This document shows positions 7,759 through 18,059 of a stretch of DNA of 64,000 bases, in pieces. The position numbers were made by a program, and so were the translations under genes. Origin of the DNA: CAWAPS01 sp963783945 (GTDB taxonomy: Bacteria > Actinomycetota > Acidimicrobiia > Acidimicrobiales > Palsa-688). Each line of letters starts with the position of its first letter. Within the stretch, counting starts at the first letter, position 1. The DNA lies in assembly GCA_963783945.1 (NCBI GenBank), contig CAWAPS010000002.1:310001-374000 (forward strand), given 5' to 3'. The notes under the pieces were generated by a model. The model had not been told where the DNA came from and did no database searches. It was given only the letters and a program-made list of their open reading frames with translations.

Positions 7759-9120
7759 CTAAGCCGTGACCATCGTTACGAACTCGGCGAAGACATCGAC
7801 GTAGGCGTCGACGTCTGCCTCGGTATGAGCCACCGAGACGGTAGGACCCAACCACCAGCCGGACTCCCACACGCCTCGGTTCGCCATGAAGACGCGCATC
7901 AGCGCGCGCAGATCGGGGTCGTCAGCCGCTCGGGACGTCGCTCCGTCGTGTGGCGCGGTCGACGTGAACGTGTAATACGCGTGCGAGCCCGCCTGCGTGA
8001 CGCTCCACGGCAGCCGGTGCCGGGCGATGGTGTCTCGTAACCCTTCGGCGAGCCGCGCTCCGAGCTCGGCCGTGCGCGCGAATGCTTCCTCAGTCAACAC
8101 CTCGGTCAGCGCCGATCGACCGGCCGCAAGCGACAGCGCGTTCGCGAACAGCGTCCCGCCGGTGGCCGGCTCTCCGACCGCGACACCCGAGACGACGTAG
8201 GGTTCGTCCGGGGCACCTAACAAGCTGGCCACCTCGTTAGTCATGCCGTAGGCCGCGAGCGGGACACCGCCGGCAATGGATTTCCCGATGGTCAGGAAGT
8301 CCGGCTGCAGACCCCACTGGCAGCCCAGCCCCGCGTATGCGGTCACCAGCGTGTGAGTCTCGTCAATGGCAAGAAGCGTGCCGGTGTCGGCCGTCAGTTC
8401 GCGAAGGGTGGAGTGAAACCGGGGCTCGGGCAGGAGGAACCCGGCGTTGGTCATCGCCGGCTCGGCCAGCACAACGGCAACGTCCCCCGGAGCCAGAGCG
8501 CTTTGGAGCGCGGCGACGTCGTTGAACGCCACGATCCGCGTGTTCGCGGTCGCGCCACTCGACAGGCCGAAGTACTCCGGTTTGACCATGCCGTCGTCCA
8601 GGACGGCCAATGTGGCATCGACGTGGCCGTGGTACTTCCCGTCGAAGACGAGGACAACGTCACGTCCCGTCGCATACCGCGCAATCCGGATCACCTCGGT
8701 GTTCGCCTGCGTGGCTGAAAGCGTGAACTGCCACTTGGGCATCGCGTACCGCCCGGCGAGGTGCTCGGCGACTCCGTTGACGTCCTCGCTCGGCAGGAGG
8801 AACTGGTTGCCTCGTCGCATCCGCTCGGCCACCGCTTTGACGACCGGCTCGGGCGCGTGACCGCAGAAGGCGCTCATGTCGGCGATATAGAGGTCGACAT
8901 AGCGATGACCGTCGACATCCCAGAAGTACGCGCCGCTGCCGTGTGTGACCCAGACTGGCGGATGCTCGTATAGATCCTCCATCCATGACATCGGGACCCC
9001 ACGGGGCATCGAGGAGCGGGCTCGCTCAAGCTGTGCCATTGACCGTGGACGTTCGACCACGAACCGTTCGTTCTCCCGAGCGAGAAGGTTTTCGACCCGC
9101 TCTCGGGCGACACCGGTCAC
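7759..9120 (-). CDS. Class III (glutamate-1-semialdehyde-like) PLP aminotransferase
   Basis: About 453 residues from GTG 9120, with AGGAG about 12 nt before it. HGSGAYFWDVDGHRYVDLYI is the standard N-terminal signature. FDGKYHGHVD, LLAIDETHTL (PLP-pyridine Asp/Glu) and DFLTIGKSIAGGVPLAAYG, where Lys is the Schiff-base residue, are all present. The sequence is closest in style to glutamate-1-semialdehyde 2,1-aminomutase-like aminotransferases, but there is no heme pathway nearby, so a role with another amino or keto acid is likely. The frame is open upstream to 9231, but the extra residues are low-complexity. Confidence 0.9.
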   Translation of the reverse strand: MTGVARERVENLLARENERFVVERPRSMAQLERARSSMPRGVPMSWMEDLYEHPPVWVTHGSGAYFWDVDGHRYVDLYIADMSAFCGHAPEPVVKAVAERMRRGNQFLLPSEDVNGVAEHLAGRYAMPKWQFTLSATQANTEVIRIARYATGRDVVLVFDGKYHGHVDATLAVLDDGMVKPEYFGLSSGATANTRIVAFNDVAALQSALAPGDVAVVLAEPAMTNAGFLLPEPRFHSTLRELTADTGTLLAIDETHTLVTAYAGLGCQWGLQPDFLTIGKSIAGGVPLAAYGMTNEVASLLGAPDEPYVVSGVAVGEPATGGTLFANALSLAAGRSALTEVLTEEAFARTAELGARLAEGLRDTIARHRLPWSVTQAGSHAYYTFTSTAPHDGATSRAADDPDLRALMRVFMANRGVWESGWWLGPTVSVAHTEADVDAYVDVFAEFVTMVTA

Positions 9121-9924
9121 AGCAAGATCGTACTCCTGGTGTGCACCCTGATCGCCGAGCCGGCCTTGAGCGATCCCGTCAGCGGACGAGGGTGATTCCC
9201 GGCGGCCATGGGTGCTCCCACTCGTCCGCAACCACTAAATCGACATCTCTGACCTCGCTGAAGCGATCTGGCGGGTAGCTCGGACGGAGAGAGCCAGACG
9301 AACGTCGGTACAAATAGGTCAGGCGAGCTATCGCCGCGCTCGGATGTTCTGTTCCCAATGGAGCGAGCGAACCGGCTGGTCACGCCACAAGCCTCTGTGT
9401 CCGTCGAACTCCTCCGACCAAGGCGACTTTTGTCTCTGTCGATCAGTTATGGATCGGCGAGCCGCTTGAGGGAACGTCGTCGACGACCTGGGCGTAAAGC
9501 TCGGAGTTGAGCTCGTTGCACGTCACCACCGCCTCTGTAATGGCCATTGGGGCGACCGCGTCCACGCTCGCTGCGGCTCACGCCGCCGCCGGTCGGTTCG
9601 AAGTGCCGAACCGGGCTCCGTCGGTCACCAAGCGGATCGGTACCGTGCGTCCCGGTCCGGAAGAAAAGGCCCAGAGAGGAAGGCGAGGGAAGTGAGGTAA
9701 CCGGGCGCCACCAAGTCAGCGGGGCTCTGGGGTAGCCCGGCTTGCGGCGTACGGCCTTTGCGCCTCGGCCCGATCGTCCGGTGTCGCCGTCGATCCCGAC
9801 GTAATGGGGCTGCGCCCCCCGCCGATGAGCACAGCGTGGCCGCGCCTGCAGAGGGCGTCGGCGGGTGGTGTCAAGAAATGGTAAATGCGTTAGCGTGGTT
9901 GGGACACAACCCCGGGAGGTCGCA
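9121..9924. other. 800-bp gap with no clear gene; small C-terminal-like frame at 9443-9565 (-)
   Basis: No gene of normal length is supported. On the minus strand, 9565-9443 encodes about 40 residues (MAITEAVVTCNELNSELYAQ, ending SGSPIHN) with the codon use of a real gene. It has a stop immediately upstream and no ribosome site, so it looks like a gene tail left by deletion. The 9570-9880 part resembles low-complexity arginine-rich frames only. Confidence 0.3.
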
Positions 9925-10869
9925 ATGACCACGAGCCAGGACCCCAGCGGTGCGGCGAGCGGGAGGGCGGTACCGCAGGTGCCGGGACTTTCGGACGGCG
10001 ATCTACGTGAGGGTTACGCCGAGATCGGCGACGTGCGGTTGCATTACGTCGAGGCCGGAGAGGGGCCGCTGGTCGTTCTGCTGCACGGCTTCCCGGAGTT
10101 CTGGTACGGCTGGCGGCTGCAGATCGAACCGCTGTCGGCGGCGGGATTCCGCGTCGTGGCGCCCGATATGCGCGGCTACAACCTGTCGTCGCGGCCGAAG
10201 GGGGTCAAGGCCTACGACACGGCCCAGTTGACCGCCGACATCCGCGGCCTCATCCAAGAACGGGGCGCCGAGTCGGCGCTGCTGGTCGGTCACGACTGGG
10301 GCGGAAGCGTCGCTTGGGCCACCGCCATGGCTTACCCGGAGGTGGTGGATCGGCTGGCCATCCTCAACGCGGCCCATCCGCGGAAGCTGTCGCAGGGACT
10401 GCACCACCCGGGCCAGCTCCGCAAATCCTGGTACTTCTTCTTCTTCGACCTCCCGGAGCTGCCCGAGGGCGTCGTGCACGCCAACCGCTGGCATTTCTTC
10501 CGCCACTTCCTGCGCGACGCCCGCCCGGCCTATACGTCCGAGGAGATCGATCGCTACATCGAGGCGTGGTCGCAGCCCGGCGCAGCAACCGGGATGATCA
10601 ACTACTACCGGTCGTCGGTGCGGACCTCGCCGAAGAAGGCCGAAGCGGCGCTTCGTCCGATCTCGGCGCCCGCTCTGGTCATCTGGGGGCAGCGCGATCA
10701 CTACCTCGGGCCCGAACTTGCCGAGCCCGAACATGACGACGTGCCCAACCTCGACCGCGTCGAGCGGCTGTCCGACGCCTCGCATTGGGTACATCACGAC
10801 GAGGCCGAGCGCGTTAACGAACTGCTCATCGACTTCTTCGCCCCCGCCCCACCAGCCAAGAACCACTGA
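9925..10869 (+). CDS. Epoxide hydrolase-like alpha/beta hydrolase
   Basis: A 314-residue protein from ATG 9925 after GGGAGGT. HGFPEFWYGWR is the classical epoxide-hydrolase HGxP motif, VVAPDMRGYNLSSRP follows, and LLVGHDWGGSVAW carries the Asp nucleophile (GHDWGG). The charge-relay acid is around VIWGQRDHYL and the His is in DASHWVHHDEAERV. The cap region contains the aromatic run SWYFFFFDLPELPE. It is the best-defined epoxide hydrolase in the window. TAGCGT is a weak candidate for the -10. Confidence 0.92.
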   Translation: MTTSQDPSGAASGRAVPQVPGLSDGDLREGYAEIGDVRLHYVEAGEGPLVVLLHGFPEFWYGWRLQIEPLSAAGFRVVAPDMRGYNLSSRPKGVKAYDTAQLTADIRGLIQERGAESALLVGHDWGGSVAWATAMAYPEVVDRLAILNAAHPRKLSQGLHHPGQLRKSWYFFFFDLPELPEGVVHANRWHFFRHFLRDARPAYTSEEIDRYIEAWSQPGAATGMINYYRSSVRTSPKKAEAALRPISAPALVIWGQRDHYLGPELAEPEHDDVPNLDRVERLSDASHWVHHDEAERVNELLIDFFAPAPPAKNH

Positions 10870-11066
10870 ATGCCGGCCAGGTCACGGTCGGCGTCGCAAC
10901 CCTGCGAGTGCGGAGGGCCGTGGGGGGGCTGCGCAAGCGACCCACACAAGATCGGCTCGGCGGTCTCTGGCCGTTCCGGTCTGCTTGCCGGATGGGACCT
11001 CGGAACACTCGTCGCCGGAGAGAGTTCTGTTCCTACGTTCTGACCAGGACAGTCCTTCGACTCGGG

Positions 11067-11360
11067 TTACTCCTTATCGTCGACGACGTCGAGGTTGTAG
11101 AACGTCGGCGGTCCGTCGGCGAAGCCCATCAGTTTCTTCGATAGCCGATCGGTCTCCGGGAGGGCCGAGTTCTCCATCGCCTCTTCATAGGAGTCGAAGA
11201 AGACGATGTTGAAGTACCGACCTGGGTTGTCGCGGTCCTGTGCTAACACCCGCCGACGGGTCTTGCGTTTACCCTCCGTGGCCTCTTCCCACTCCTCGCC
11301 AACCGCACGCATCTGCTCAAACTGCTTGGTGCGGAATTCGATGATTTGGACGAAGCCCAT
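11067..11360 (-). CDS. Small alpha/beta-barrel (ABM-like) hypothetical protein
   Basis: A 97-residue protein from ATG 11360 with GAGGAGG 6 nt upstream. MGFVQIIEFRTKQFEQM, then DRDNPGRYFNIVFFDSYEEAMENSALPETD, is the pattern of dimeric antibiotic-biosynthesis-monooxygenase-like folds (beta strand, helix, then 'F.S.E.A...S..PE'). Members may degrade or sense small molecules, and no catalytic residue is certain here. It is monocistronic by position. Confidence 0.75.
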   Translation of the reverse strand: MGFVQIIEFRTKQFEQMRAVGEEWEEATEGKRKTRRRVLAQDRDNPGRYFNIVFFDSYEEAMENSALPETDRLSKKLMGFADGPPTFYNLDVVDDKE

Positions 11361-12135
11361 TAGGTCCTCCTCGGTTTCCTTCGGCCCGCCTCTAGCGTAG
11401 GACGAGCTGGTGTGGCGTCTCACTGGCTAAGCCGTGTCTCCACAGGATCTCCATACGATCTCCATCTGCTTTCCCTCGTAGGTCGCTTCGCTTCGTATCA
11501 CTTGGCGCGTAATCAGGATCTGAGGGCGCTGGTAATCCGATTAGGGGGTGCGGTGACCTTCGAGATGGACTCCGGCTACCTTTGCTCAGCCAATAAGGGA
11601 CACAATCGTCACCGCAGGCATGATCTGTCGCAGCGGCTTCGACATTCACCGGGACAGCCCCGTGACCAGCCGTGGGTCCCGTTACCAGTTCCAGCGGCTC
11701 GCCCGGGCATCTGGTCATGCGCCAGGCCACCAGGACCTGGTCGGCATCGGATGCCCAGGGATTCCGCTTCCAACCCCACCCGTCAAACCCGAATCGTGTG
11801 TTCTCCGGGGGATCAGCTCTGATCGTCGGCGACCACTCGGCGTGCGCCCACCAAAGCCAAGAAGCAACGCCAGGTTCGAGAGCAGAAAACCGATAGTGAT
11901 GACGCTCAGGAGATAGCAAGCATGATCACCGAGAGTTGCCGACCTGTCACCAACGAGAGCAGCTGTCATGGAGCAGAGTTGCCGGGAGATCAGCAGACGG
12001 CGAGGGCGCTAACAGTTGTCGGCATGGCCGAGGTGATCGACCCGCCGATATTCCCAGTTGGCGAGCGCTGTCGGCCGCTGCGAGGCCGAAGCGATGGGAC
12101 GCCGCTGGGTCCGGCTTGTGCGAGGGGGCAGAGGG
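11361..12135. other. 775-bp region without a convincing gene; tryptophan-rich minus-strand frame at 11392-11919
   Basis: A 175-codon open frame on the minus strand (11919-11392) has a Trp-rich central part (GWGWKRNPWASDADQVLVAW) with plausible codon use, but its ends look random and I recognise no family. It may be a decayed or orphan gene. No RNA gene or repeat was seen. Confidence 0.25.
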
Positions 12136-13542
12136 ATGGCTGACGTGGTGGCAGGTGACCTCGAGTCGTTCCGTGGTGGTTTCGCCGGCCGGGTGGTGAC
12201 GGGAGACGATTCCGATTACGACGGGGTTCGGGCCGAGTGTGTGTGGAACGGCGACGTCGACCGCCGGCCGTGGGTGATCGCCCGGGCTACGTCTGCCGCG
12301 GATGTGGCTGCAGCGGTCCAGTTTGCCGGCGGGGCTGGCCGGGCGGTGGCGGTGCGCGGGGGCGGCCATAACTTCGCCGGCTCGTGTATCGCCGACGATG
12401 CCGTCATGATCGATCTGGGGGCGATGGGCGACGTGCGCGTAGACCCGACGGCCGAGCGGGCGGTGTGTGGGGGCGGTGCCCGCTGGTCGCAGCTGGACGC
12501 CGCGACCCAGGAGCATGGCTTGGCCGCCCCAGGCGGGTTCATCAGCCACACCGGCGTGGCTGGACTGACCCTGGGCGGGGGTCTGGGATGGCTGAGCCGG
12601 AAGGCCGGTCTCAGTTGCGACAATCTGGTATCCGTGGAGCTCGTCACCGCCGATGGCGCCATCCTGCAAGCCTCTCGTGACGAGAACCCGGATCTGTTCT
12701 GGGCGGTACGGGGCGGGGGTGGCAACTTCGGGGTGGTGACTGCCTTCGAGTTCCAGCTGCACAAGGTCGGCCCGATCGTGCAGCTGGGCCTGTCGTTCTG
12801 GGATCTCGACCACGGGGTCGAGGCCTTCCGGGCCGTGCGGGATCAGGTCGGCGCCCTTGGCGACGACATCGCGATCTTCTTGGCCGTCCTAAATGCCCCG
12901 CCCGCCCCCTTTGTCCCCGCGGAGCACCAAGGCGCTCTGGGCTACGCGGTGCTGTTGGTCGGCCACGGGTCTGCCACCGATCACGCCCAAGCGGTGGCCG
13001 CCTTGCGACAGGAGGTGCCCCCGCTGTTCGCCTTCGACACCCCGATTCCCTTCACCCAGTTACAGCAGATGTTCGACGAGAGCGCTCCGTGGGGGATCCG
13101 CGGTTATGAGAAGGCGGTCTATCTCGACGAACTGAGCGACGCGGCAATCGACGTGATCGCCCAACACGTGCCCCGCAAGGCGTCGCCCATGTCGTTCATG
13201 CCGATGTTCGTGCTAGGGGGCAACTACGCCCGGCACGCCGAGGACGAAACCGCGTTTGGAGGGAGCCGCCAAACCCGCTATGTGCTCAACATCGCGGCGA
13301 TCGCCCCGACAGCCGAGCTCCTCGAGGTCGACCGGGGGTGGGTCCGAGAATTCTGGTCCGACCTGGTCCCCCACGCGACAGGGGTGGGCAGCTACGTCAA
13401 TTTCATGTCCGAATTTGAACAAGACCGCCTCGTCGCCAGCTACGGCGCCGAGAAATATGATCGACTGAGCCGGATCAAGGCCACATACGACCCGGACAAT
13501 CTGTTCCACATCAACGCCAACATCCCACCTGCCGCGAAATAG
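12136..13542 (+). CDS. FAD-linked oxidase with BBE domain
   Basis: About 468 residues from ATG 12136. PWVIARATSAADVAAAVQFA begins the FAD-binding domain, and VRGGGHNFAGS carries the His that in this family is usually 8-alpha linked to FAD. GLTLGGGLGWLSRKAGLSCDNL and AVRGGGGNFGVVTAFEF are the diagnostic FAD loops. The C-terminus, KYDRLSRIKATYDPDNLFHINANI, is the berberine-bridge-enzyme (BBE) motif. Relatives include 6-hydroxynicotine oxidase and oligosaccharide or antibiotic oxidases. The canonical Cys for a second covalent link is not evident. No signal peptide is seen. Confidence 0.92.
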   Translation: MADVVAGDLESFRGGFAGRVVTGDDSDYDGVRAECVWNGDVDRRPWVIARATSAADVAAAVQFAGGAGRAVAVRGGGHNFAGSCIADDAVMIDLGAMGDVRVDPTAERAVCGGGARWSQLDAATQEHGLAAPGGFISHTGVAGLTLGGGLGWLSRKAGLSCDNLVSVELVTADGAILQASRDENPDLFWAVRGGGGNFGVVTAFEFQLHKVGPIVQLGLSFWDLDHGVEAFRAVRDQVGALGDDIAIFLAVLNAPPAPFVPAEHQGALGYAVLLVGHGSATDHAQAVAALRQEVPPLFAFDTPIPFTQLQQMFDESAPWGIRGYEKAVYLDELSDAAIDVIAQHVPRKASPMSFMPMFVLGGNYARHAEDETAFGGSRQTRYVLNIAAIAPTAELLEVDRGWVREFWSDLVPHATGVGSYVNFMSEFEQDRLVASYGAEKYDRLSRIKATYDPDNLFHINANIPPAAK

Positions 13543-13790
13543 CCGTGCGTGGCCCAGGTGACATCGACCTCGAGTGAGACTCGTTAGAACACCGGGAGCA
13601 GTTGTCAGCATTTAAGTGATTACGACAGTTCTTATCGTCGATCAGATTCTAGGATCGGCTCGGCGGGGATCAATTGTCCGCGGCCTGGTGTTGCGCCCGG
13701 CGCCGAGACCGACCTATTCATGGGTCTGATCAGCGGCGCACCAAGCATCATGCTCTGTGGCTTCCGAACGACCACGAGGAGGAGGTCGTC

Positions 13791-16700
13791 ATGGCTGGTC
13801 AATCGCCCTACCCGCCCCCGGCGGCGAGCGAAACCGTATTCGTCACGGAGAACGCTGGCGGTCCATTCGAGATCACGAGATCGAACCGGATCGCCACCTT
13901 CTTCGCCCAGACCACCCGCTACGTCGGCGCGGTGGACGAGATGGGATTTCTCCAGCACGCGGACGCAAACGTGACGGCCTCGCGGCTGGCCGACAAGATG
14001 CTCCTCAGGATCCTTGCCAGGATCACGCCGCATAACGAAGGCGCAGAGCTGGGCCCGGTCAAGGCGTACCTGCACAAAGGCCTGGTCGGGAGGGAGAGAC
14101 GGTGGAAGTTTGGCGACATTCTGCCGTCCCAGTGGATGTCGTTTTCGACGAACGTCAACACTGCGGACTTGGTGTTTCCTGATGACCCCTGTAAAGAACA
14201 GAGTTCATCTTCGCTGTGCGGCACAACACTCCAGCCCGCGTACAACGACATCTCCTTCGAGTTCTCCGGTAGGGCGCGACTGACGATGGATGTCGACTTT
14301 GTGTCACTCGAGCCGGCACCAGACGACCTGCAGGGCCTGGCCTGTCGGCCGGTCCTACTTCTGCACGGTTGGAACCGGGACGCCGAGCAGATGCGGCCGG
14401 TCTGGGCGGCCGGCCTGGAAGGCATGGACGTTCCGTGCTACGCGCTCGACCTGGCGGCTCAGGGGACCATCGTGGAGAACGCCGCTCATATAGCCGCGGC
14501 GGTGGTTGACCTGAAGAACCGTTTTGGCGTGGAAAAAATCAACATCGTCGGATTCAGCAAAGGAGGGATCGACGCACGCGAGTACGTTCGACTCAACAAG
14601 GACGTCGAGTACCTGATCATGCTCGGTTCACCGAACGGCGGCAGTTTCGGGGCGGACCTCAAGCGGACGGGCCCCCTGGCGAACGCGGGGCAGATGACCA
14701 CCGAGTACATGGATCGATACAACGAACGGACCTTTCCGAATCCAGACGTGTTGTACCATACGATCGCCGCATACTACGACTCCCGGCGGGCCACGAAGCT
14801 CAAAAGGCAGTACGGACCGAATGATGAGGTCGTCTCGGTGGCAAGCGTCGAAACGAGCATCCCGGACAACAAGCCCTCTCAGTTCTTCAACAAGCTCGAA
14901 GTTCCCACATCGACCACTGACGCCGAGAGTCAAGGCACCTGCGCCGAGCAAAACCTCACAAACCACGAGTGCCTGCCCAACAACCAATACATATTCACCT
15001 GGGGATCCATACCGGTGGCCCAGGCGCCGATGACCGAGGTGCCGAATCCCCCGAGCCAGCCATTGCGGCAGCCCCGCCCCGAACCCGACGCCGCCGATCT
15101 AGCCGTCGATTCCGGCGAGGACGCTCTCCAAGGCGTGTCTTCCGAGGCAGCCACCGTACCGTCGGACGGAGTCACCCAAAGTCACGCAGTCTTCGTTGAC
15201 GGCGTCGAGGAGGCACTCTTCTACGCCGTCGCGGACGCCGACCTCCTGAGCCTCGAGCTCGTCAGCCCTAGCGGAACGCGCATCGATCCCACTACCCCGT
15301 CGACTGATCCGGCCGTCGACCATGACCCCATGCTCGATGCCGAATTATGCTGGTACACGGCCTATCAGATTGAGCAGCCCGAGACAGGGACCTGGACGCT
15401 CGAGGTGACGGGCACGGGTGCGCCATCACCGGACAGTCAGTACAGCGTCGCCACATTCGCGCAGTTACCGCCCGGGCTCGGAGTGTCGATGACCGTCGAC
15501 TTGGATCGGGAAAGCTATGTCATCGGAGAGGAGATAGCAGTTACCGCCACGGTGACGTCGGACGGTAGCCCGGTCACGGATGCCACCGTGACGGCTGAGA
15601 TCGGACTTACCGACGGAACCGCCACAACCGCGATCACCCTTCCCCGGCGTGGCCTCGCGGACGACGGCACATACTCCGGAGCCTTGGAGGCCCCAAGCTT
15701 GCCTGAGTTGTACCTCGTCATAGTCTCCGCTGAGGGACGGACGCCGGCATTCACCCGCGAGCAGCGGTTACTGGTGAGCGTTGCACCTAGCGCCACCACA
15801 TTCTCCGGCGCGTTCTCGGACTACGGACTGGACACGGACGGCGACGGACGCTTCGACGAGCTTGGGATCGACGTCGGTGTCGAAGTCGACGTGGCGGGCG
15901 AATACCGGTTGATCGGCACTCTCCTGGACGGCGTCAGGACCGCGATCGAGCAAGTGAGCTCCCACCAACAACTGGAGCCCGGTCAGCAGACGATGTCCCT
16001 GCGGTTCGACGGCGCGCGGCTGTTCGACCTCGGGCTCGACGGCCCATACATCCTTGACAACCTGGTGATCGAAGACGTGGCCACGCTGACCGGGCTTTCC
16101 CGGGGCCCGACGTACACCACAGCCGCATACTCGCACGATGAATTCAAGCGGCCCCTCTTCCTGCTGACTGGAAACGTCACCGATCGCGGTGTGAACACCG
16201 ATCCAGGGAACATGCTGCCCTACGAGGAACTGGTGATTGAAATCGAGGTCGACACACTCGTCGACGCCGATGTGCAAGCGACGGCCGGGCTCTACGCGGA
16301 AGACGGCACGCTCATCACGACGGGTCTGACATTCGTATCCCTGACCGCCGGGGTCAGCATGCTGGCGTTTACCTTCCTTGCCCGAGAAATCTATGCCGGC
16401 GGCAAGGCAGGCCCGTACGACCTCCGTTTCTTCAGCATGGGTGGGATGTCCACGGAGGACTCGCTGTGGGCTCCCGGTGTGGTCGCCGTCACGCAGCCCT
16501 ACGCGCTGGAAGACTTCGCGGAAAGCCTTACTTACAGCGTCGGCGGCACTGTGGCGGGGCTCGTGGGCGAAGGACTCGAGCTGTCCGATTTCAGGGAGGT
16601 TTTGACCGTCCAACCTGGCGACGAGTCCTTCACTTTCAGCGAGCCCAGATCGACTGGGAGCACCTACGAGGTACACATAGTCGCCCCACCGACGAACCCG

Positions 16701-17966
16701 ATCCAGGTCTGCAGCATCGTGAACGCCACGGGGATCGTCGGCAATTCCGACGTCACCGACCTCGCGGTGGAGTGCGTGACCACGGCGCCGGAAGCAGGAC
16801 TGGATACGAGCTTCGGAAGCGGCGGAAAGGTGGTCGGCCCGCACGACGCTGTGACCGCCATGGGCGTGCAGAGCGACGGCAAAATCGTCTTGGTCGGTGG
16901 CCTCACCCTCACCCGGTACAACACTGACGGTAGCCCTGACTCGAGCTTCGGGAGTGGCGGCGCCACCGGCATCGTCTTCGGCAACAGCTCATACTCCGCG
17001 GCGCAGAGCGTGGCCATCCAGCCAGATGACATGATCGTGGTCGCCGGGTACACGACCTCCGATACGCAGGGCATGCACTATGACTTCGCGCTCGCGCGCT
17101 ATACCGCCGAGGGCGCCCCCGATATCGACTTCGGCGGCGGCGGCACGGGCACGGTCACAACCGACTTTGGAGGTTACGACAAGGCGTTCGGCGTGCTGGT
17201 ACAGCCCGACGGAAACATCGTGGCCGCCGGCGTCACTTCAAGCGCCGGTCCATTCGACCCCATTGAGTTCGGAGTCGCGCGGTACACCGCTAACGGTGTT
17301 CTCGACCCCGAATTCGGGAGCGGTGGCACGGTCATGTCACCGATAGCCGGGCTGAACGGCGAAGCTGCCGCGGTGGCCCTGCAGGGCGACGGGAAGATTG
17401 TCGTGGCCGGCCCGATCTACGCGACGGGCGGGGAAAACTACCGCCTCGGCCTGGTGCGTTACACGGCCAACGGCGCCCCCGACCCTGACTTTCGCGATGC
17501 CGGCATGGCCATTTTCGACTTCGGCTTGCCCTTGCTGTATCCGACCGACCTGGCGCTCCAAGACGACGGCATGATCGTCGTCGCCGGCTGGGCCGAGAAC
17601 GGTGGCTCTCCAAGCGCCTTTGCCGCGGCGCGCTTCGACGCCGCCGGCGAACCGGACGCCAACTTCGGCAGCGGCGGTCTCGTGACCACTCCATTCGGAA
17701 CAGAAGATGCGCGGGCCCAGGCGGTGGCCATCCAATCTGACGGAAGAATCCTCATCGCCGGCAATACCCAAGATTTCGCTGTGGCGCGCTATACCGTCGG
17801 CGGCGAGCTCGACTCAGATTTCGGCACTGATGGGACGCTCACAGTGGACTTCTTCGCAAACTCGGACAGTGCTCAGTGCATGGCGATCCAAGCCGACGGC
17901 GAGATCCTCCTGGGAGGCGCTGCGTGGAGCGGGACCATGCTCGCACTGATCAGGATTCTGGCGTAG
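13791..17966 (+). CDS. Giant lipase-like alpha/beta hydrolase with Ig-like region and C-terminal delta-60 repeats
   Basis: A 1391-residue protein from ATG 13791 (GAGGAGGAGG upstream). Residues about 180-310 hold a lipase-type alpha/beta-hydrolase: VLLLHGWNRDAEQM, NIVGFSKGGIDAREYV (Ser nucleophile about 255) and MLGSPNGGSFG. A beta-rich middle follows, including VSMTVDLDRESYVIGEEIAV (Ig-like) and a calcium-loop-like DTDGDGRFDELG near residue 680. From nt 16797 to the end there are about seven delta-60 repeats of 55-60 residues, each opening with xLDxxFGSGG and carrying A..QxDGKIVVAG and FALARY, which should form a beta-propeller. No N-terminal signal peptide is visible, odd for a protein of this type. 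A sulfatase remnant follows. Confidence 0.9.
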   Translation: MAGQSPYPPPAASETVFVTENAGGPFEITRSNRIATFFAQTTRYVGAVDEMGFLQHADANVTASRLADKMLLRILARITPHNEGAELGPVKAYLHKGLVGRERRWKFGDILPSQWMSFSTNVNTADLVFPDDPCKEQSSSSLCGTTLQPAYNDISFEFSGRARLTMDVDFVSLEPAPDDLQGLACRPVLLLHGWNRDAEQMRPVWAAGLEGMDVPCYALDLAAQGTIVENAAHIAAAVVDLKNRFGVEKINIVGFSKGGIDAREYVRLNKDVEYLIMLGSPNGGSFGADLKRTGPLANAGQMTTEYMDRYNERTFPNPDVLYHTIAAYYDSRRATKLKRQYGPNDEVVSVASVETSIPDNKPSQFFNKLEVPTSTTDAESQGTCAEQNLTNHECLPNNQYIFTWGSIPVAQAPMTEVPNPPSQPLRQPRPEPDAADLAVDSGEDALQGVSSEAATVPSDGVTQSHAVFVDGVEEALFYAVADADLLSLELVSPSGTRIDPTTPSTDPAVDHDPMLDAELCWYTAYQIEQPETGTWTLEVTGTGAPSPDSQYSVATFAQLPPGLGVSMTVDLDRESYVIGEEIAVTATVTSDGSPVTDATVTAEIGLTDGTATTAITLPRRGLADDGTYSGALEAPSLPELYLVIVSAEGRTPAFTREQRLLVSVAPSATTFSGAFSDYGLDTDGDGRFDELGIDVGVEVDVAGEYRLIGTLLDGVRTAIEQVSSHQQLEPGQQTMSLRFDGARLFDLGLDGPYILDNLVIEDVATLTGLSRGPTYTTAAYSHDEFKRPLFLLTGNVTDRGVNTDPGNMLPYEELVIEIEVDTLVDADVQATAGLYAEDGTLITTGLTFVSLTAGVSMLAFTFLAREIYAGGKAGPYDLRFFSMGGMSTEDSLWAPGVVAVTQPYALEDFAESLTYSVGGTVAGLVGEGLELSDFREVLTVQPGDESFTFSEPRSTGSTYEVHIVAPPTNPIQVCSIVNATGIVGNSDVTDLAVECVTTAPEAGLDTSFGSGGKVVGPHDAVTAMGVQSDGKIVLVGGLTLTRYNTDGSPDSSFGSGGATGIVFGNSSYSAAQSVAIQPDDMIVVAGYTTSDTQGMHYDFALARYTAEGAPDIDFGGGGTGTVTTDFGGYDKAFGVLVQPDGNIVAAGVTSSAGPFDPIEFGVARYTANGVLDPEFGSGGTVMSPIAGLNGEAAAVALQGDGKIVVAGPIYATGGENYRLGLVRYTANGAPDPDFRDAGMAIFDFGLPLLYPTDLALQDDGMIVVAGWAENGGSPSAFAAARFDAAGEPDANFGSGGLVTTPFGTEDARAQAVAIQSDGRILIAGNTQDFAVARYTVGGELDSDFGTDGTLTVDFFANSDSAQCMAIQADGEILLGGAAWSGTMLALIRILA

Positions 17967-18059
17967 ACGACCAGGAACTGCTCGCCGTTGGACGCCCCGA
18001 GCATGTGACGACGACACCACCATTGCCACGATCCAAACAGGCACACCGCCAGGCGTGCG

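Noticed and set aside
15768..16844. 358-codon minus-strand frame inside the giant lipase gene
   Set aside because: No domain, and the sense strand has a continuous recognisable protein with delta-60 repeats.
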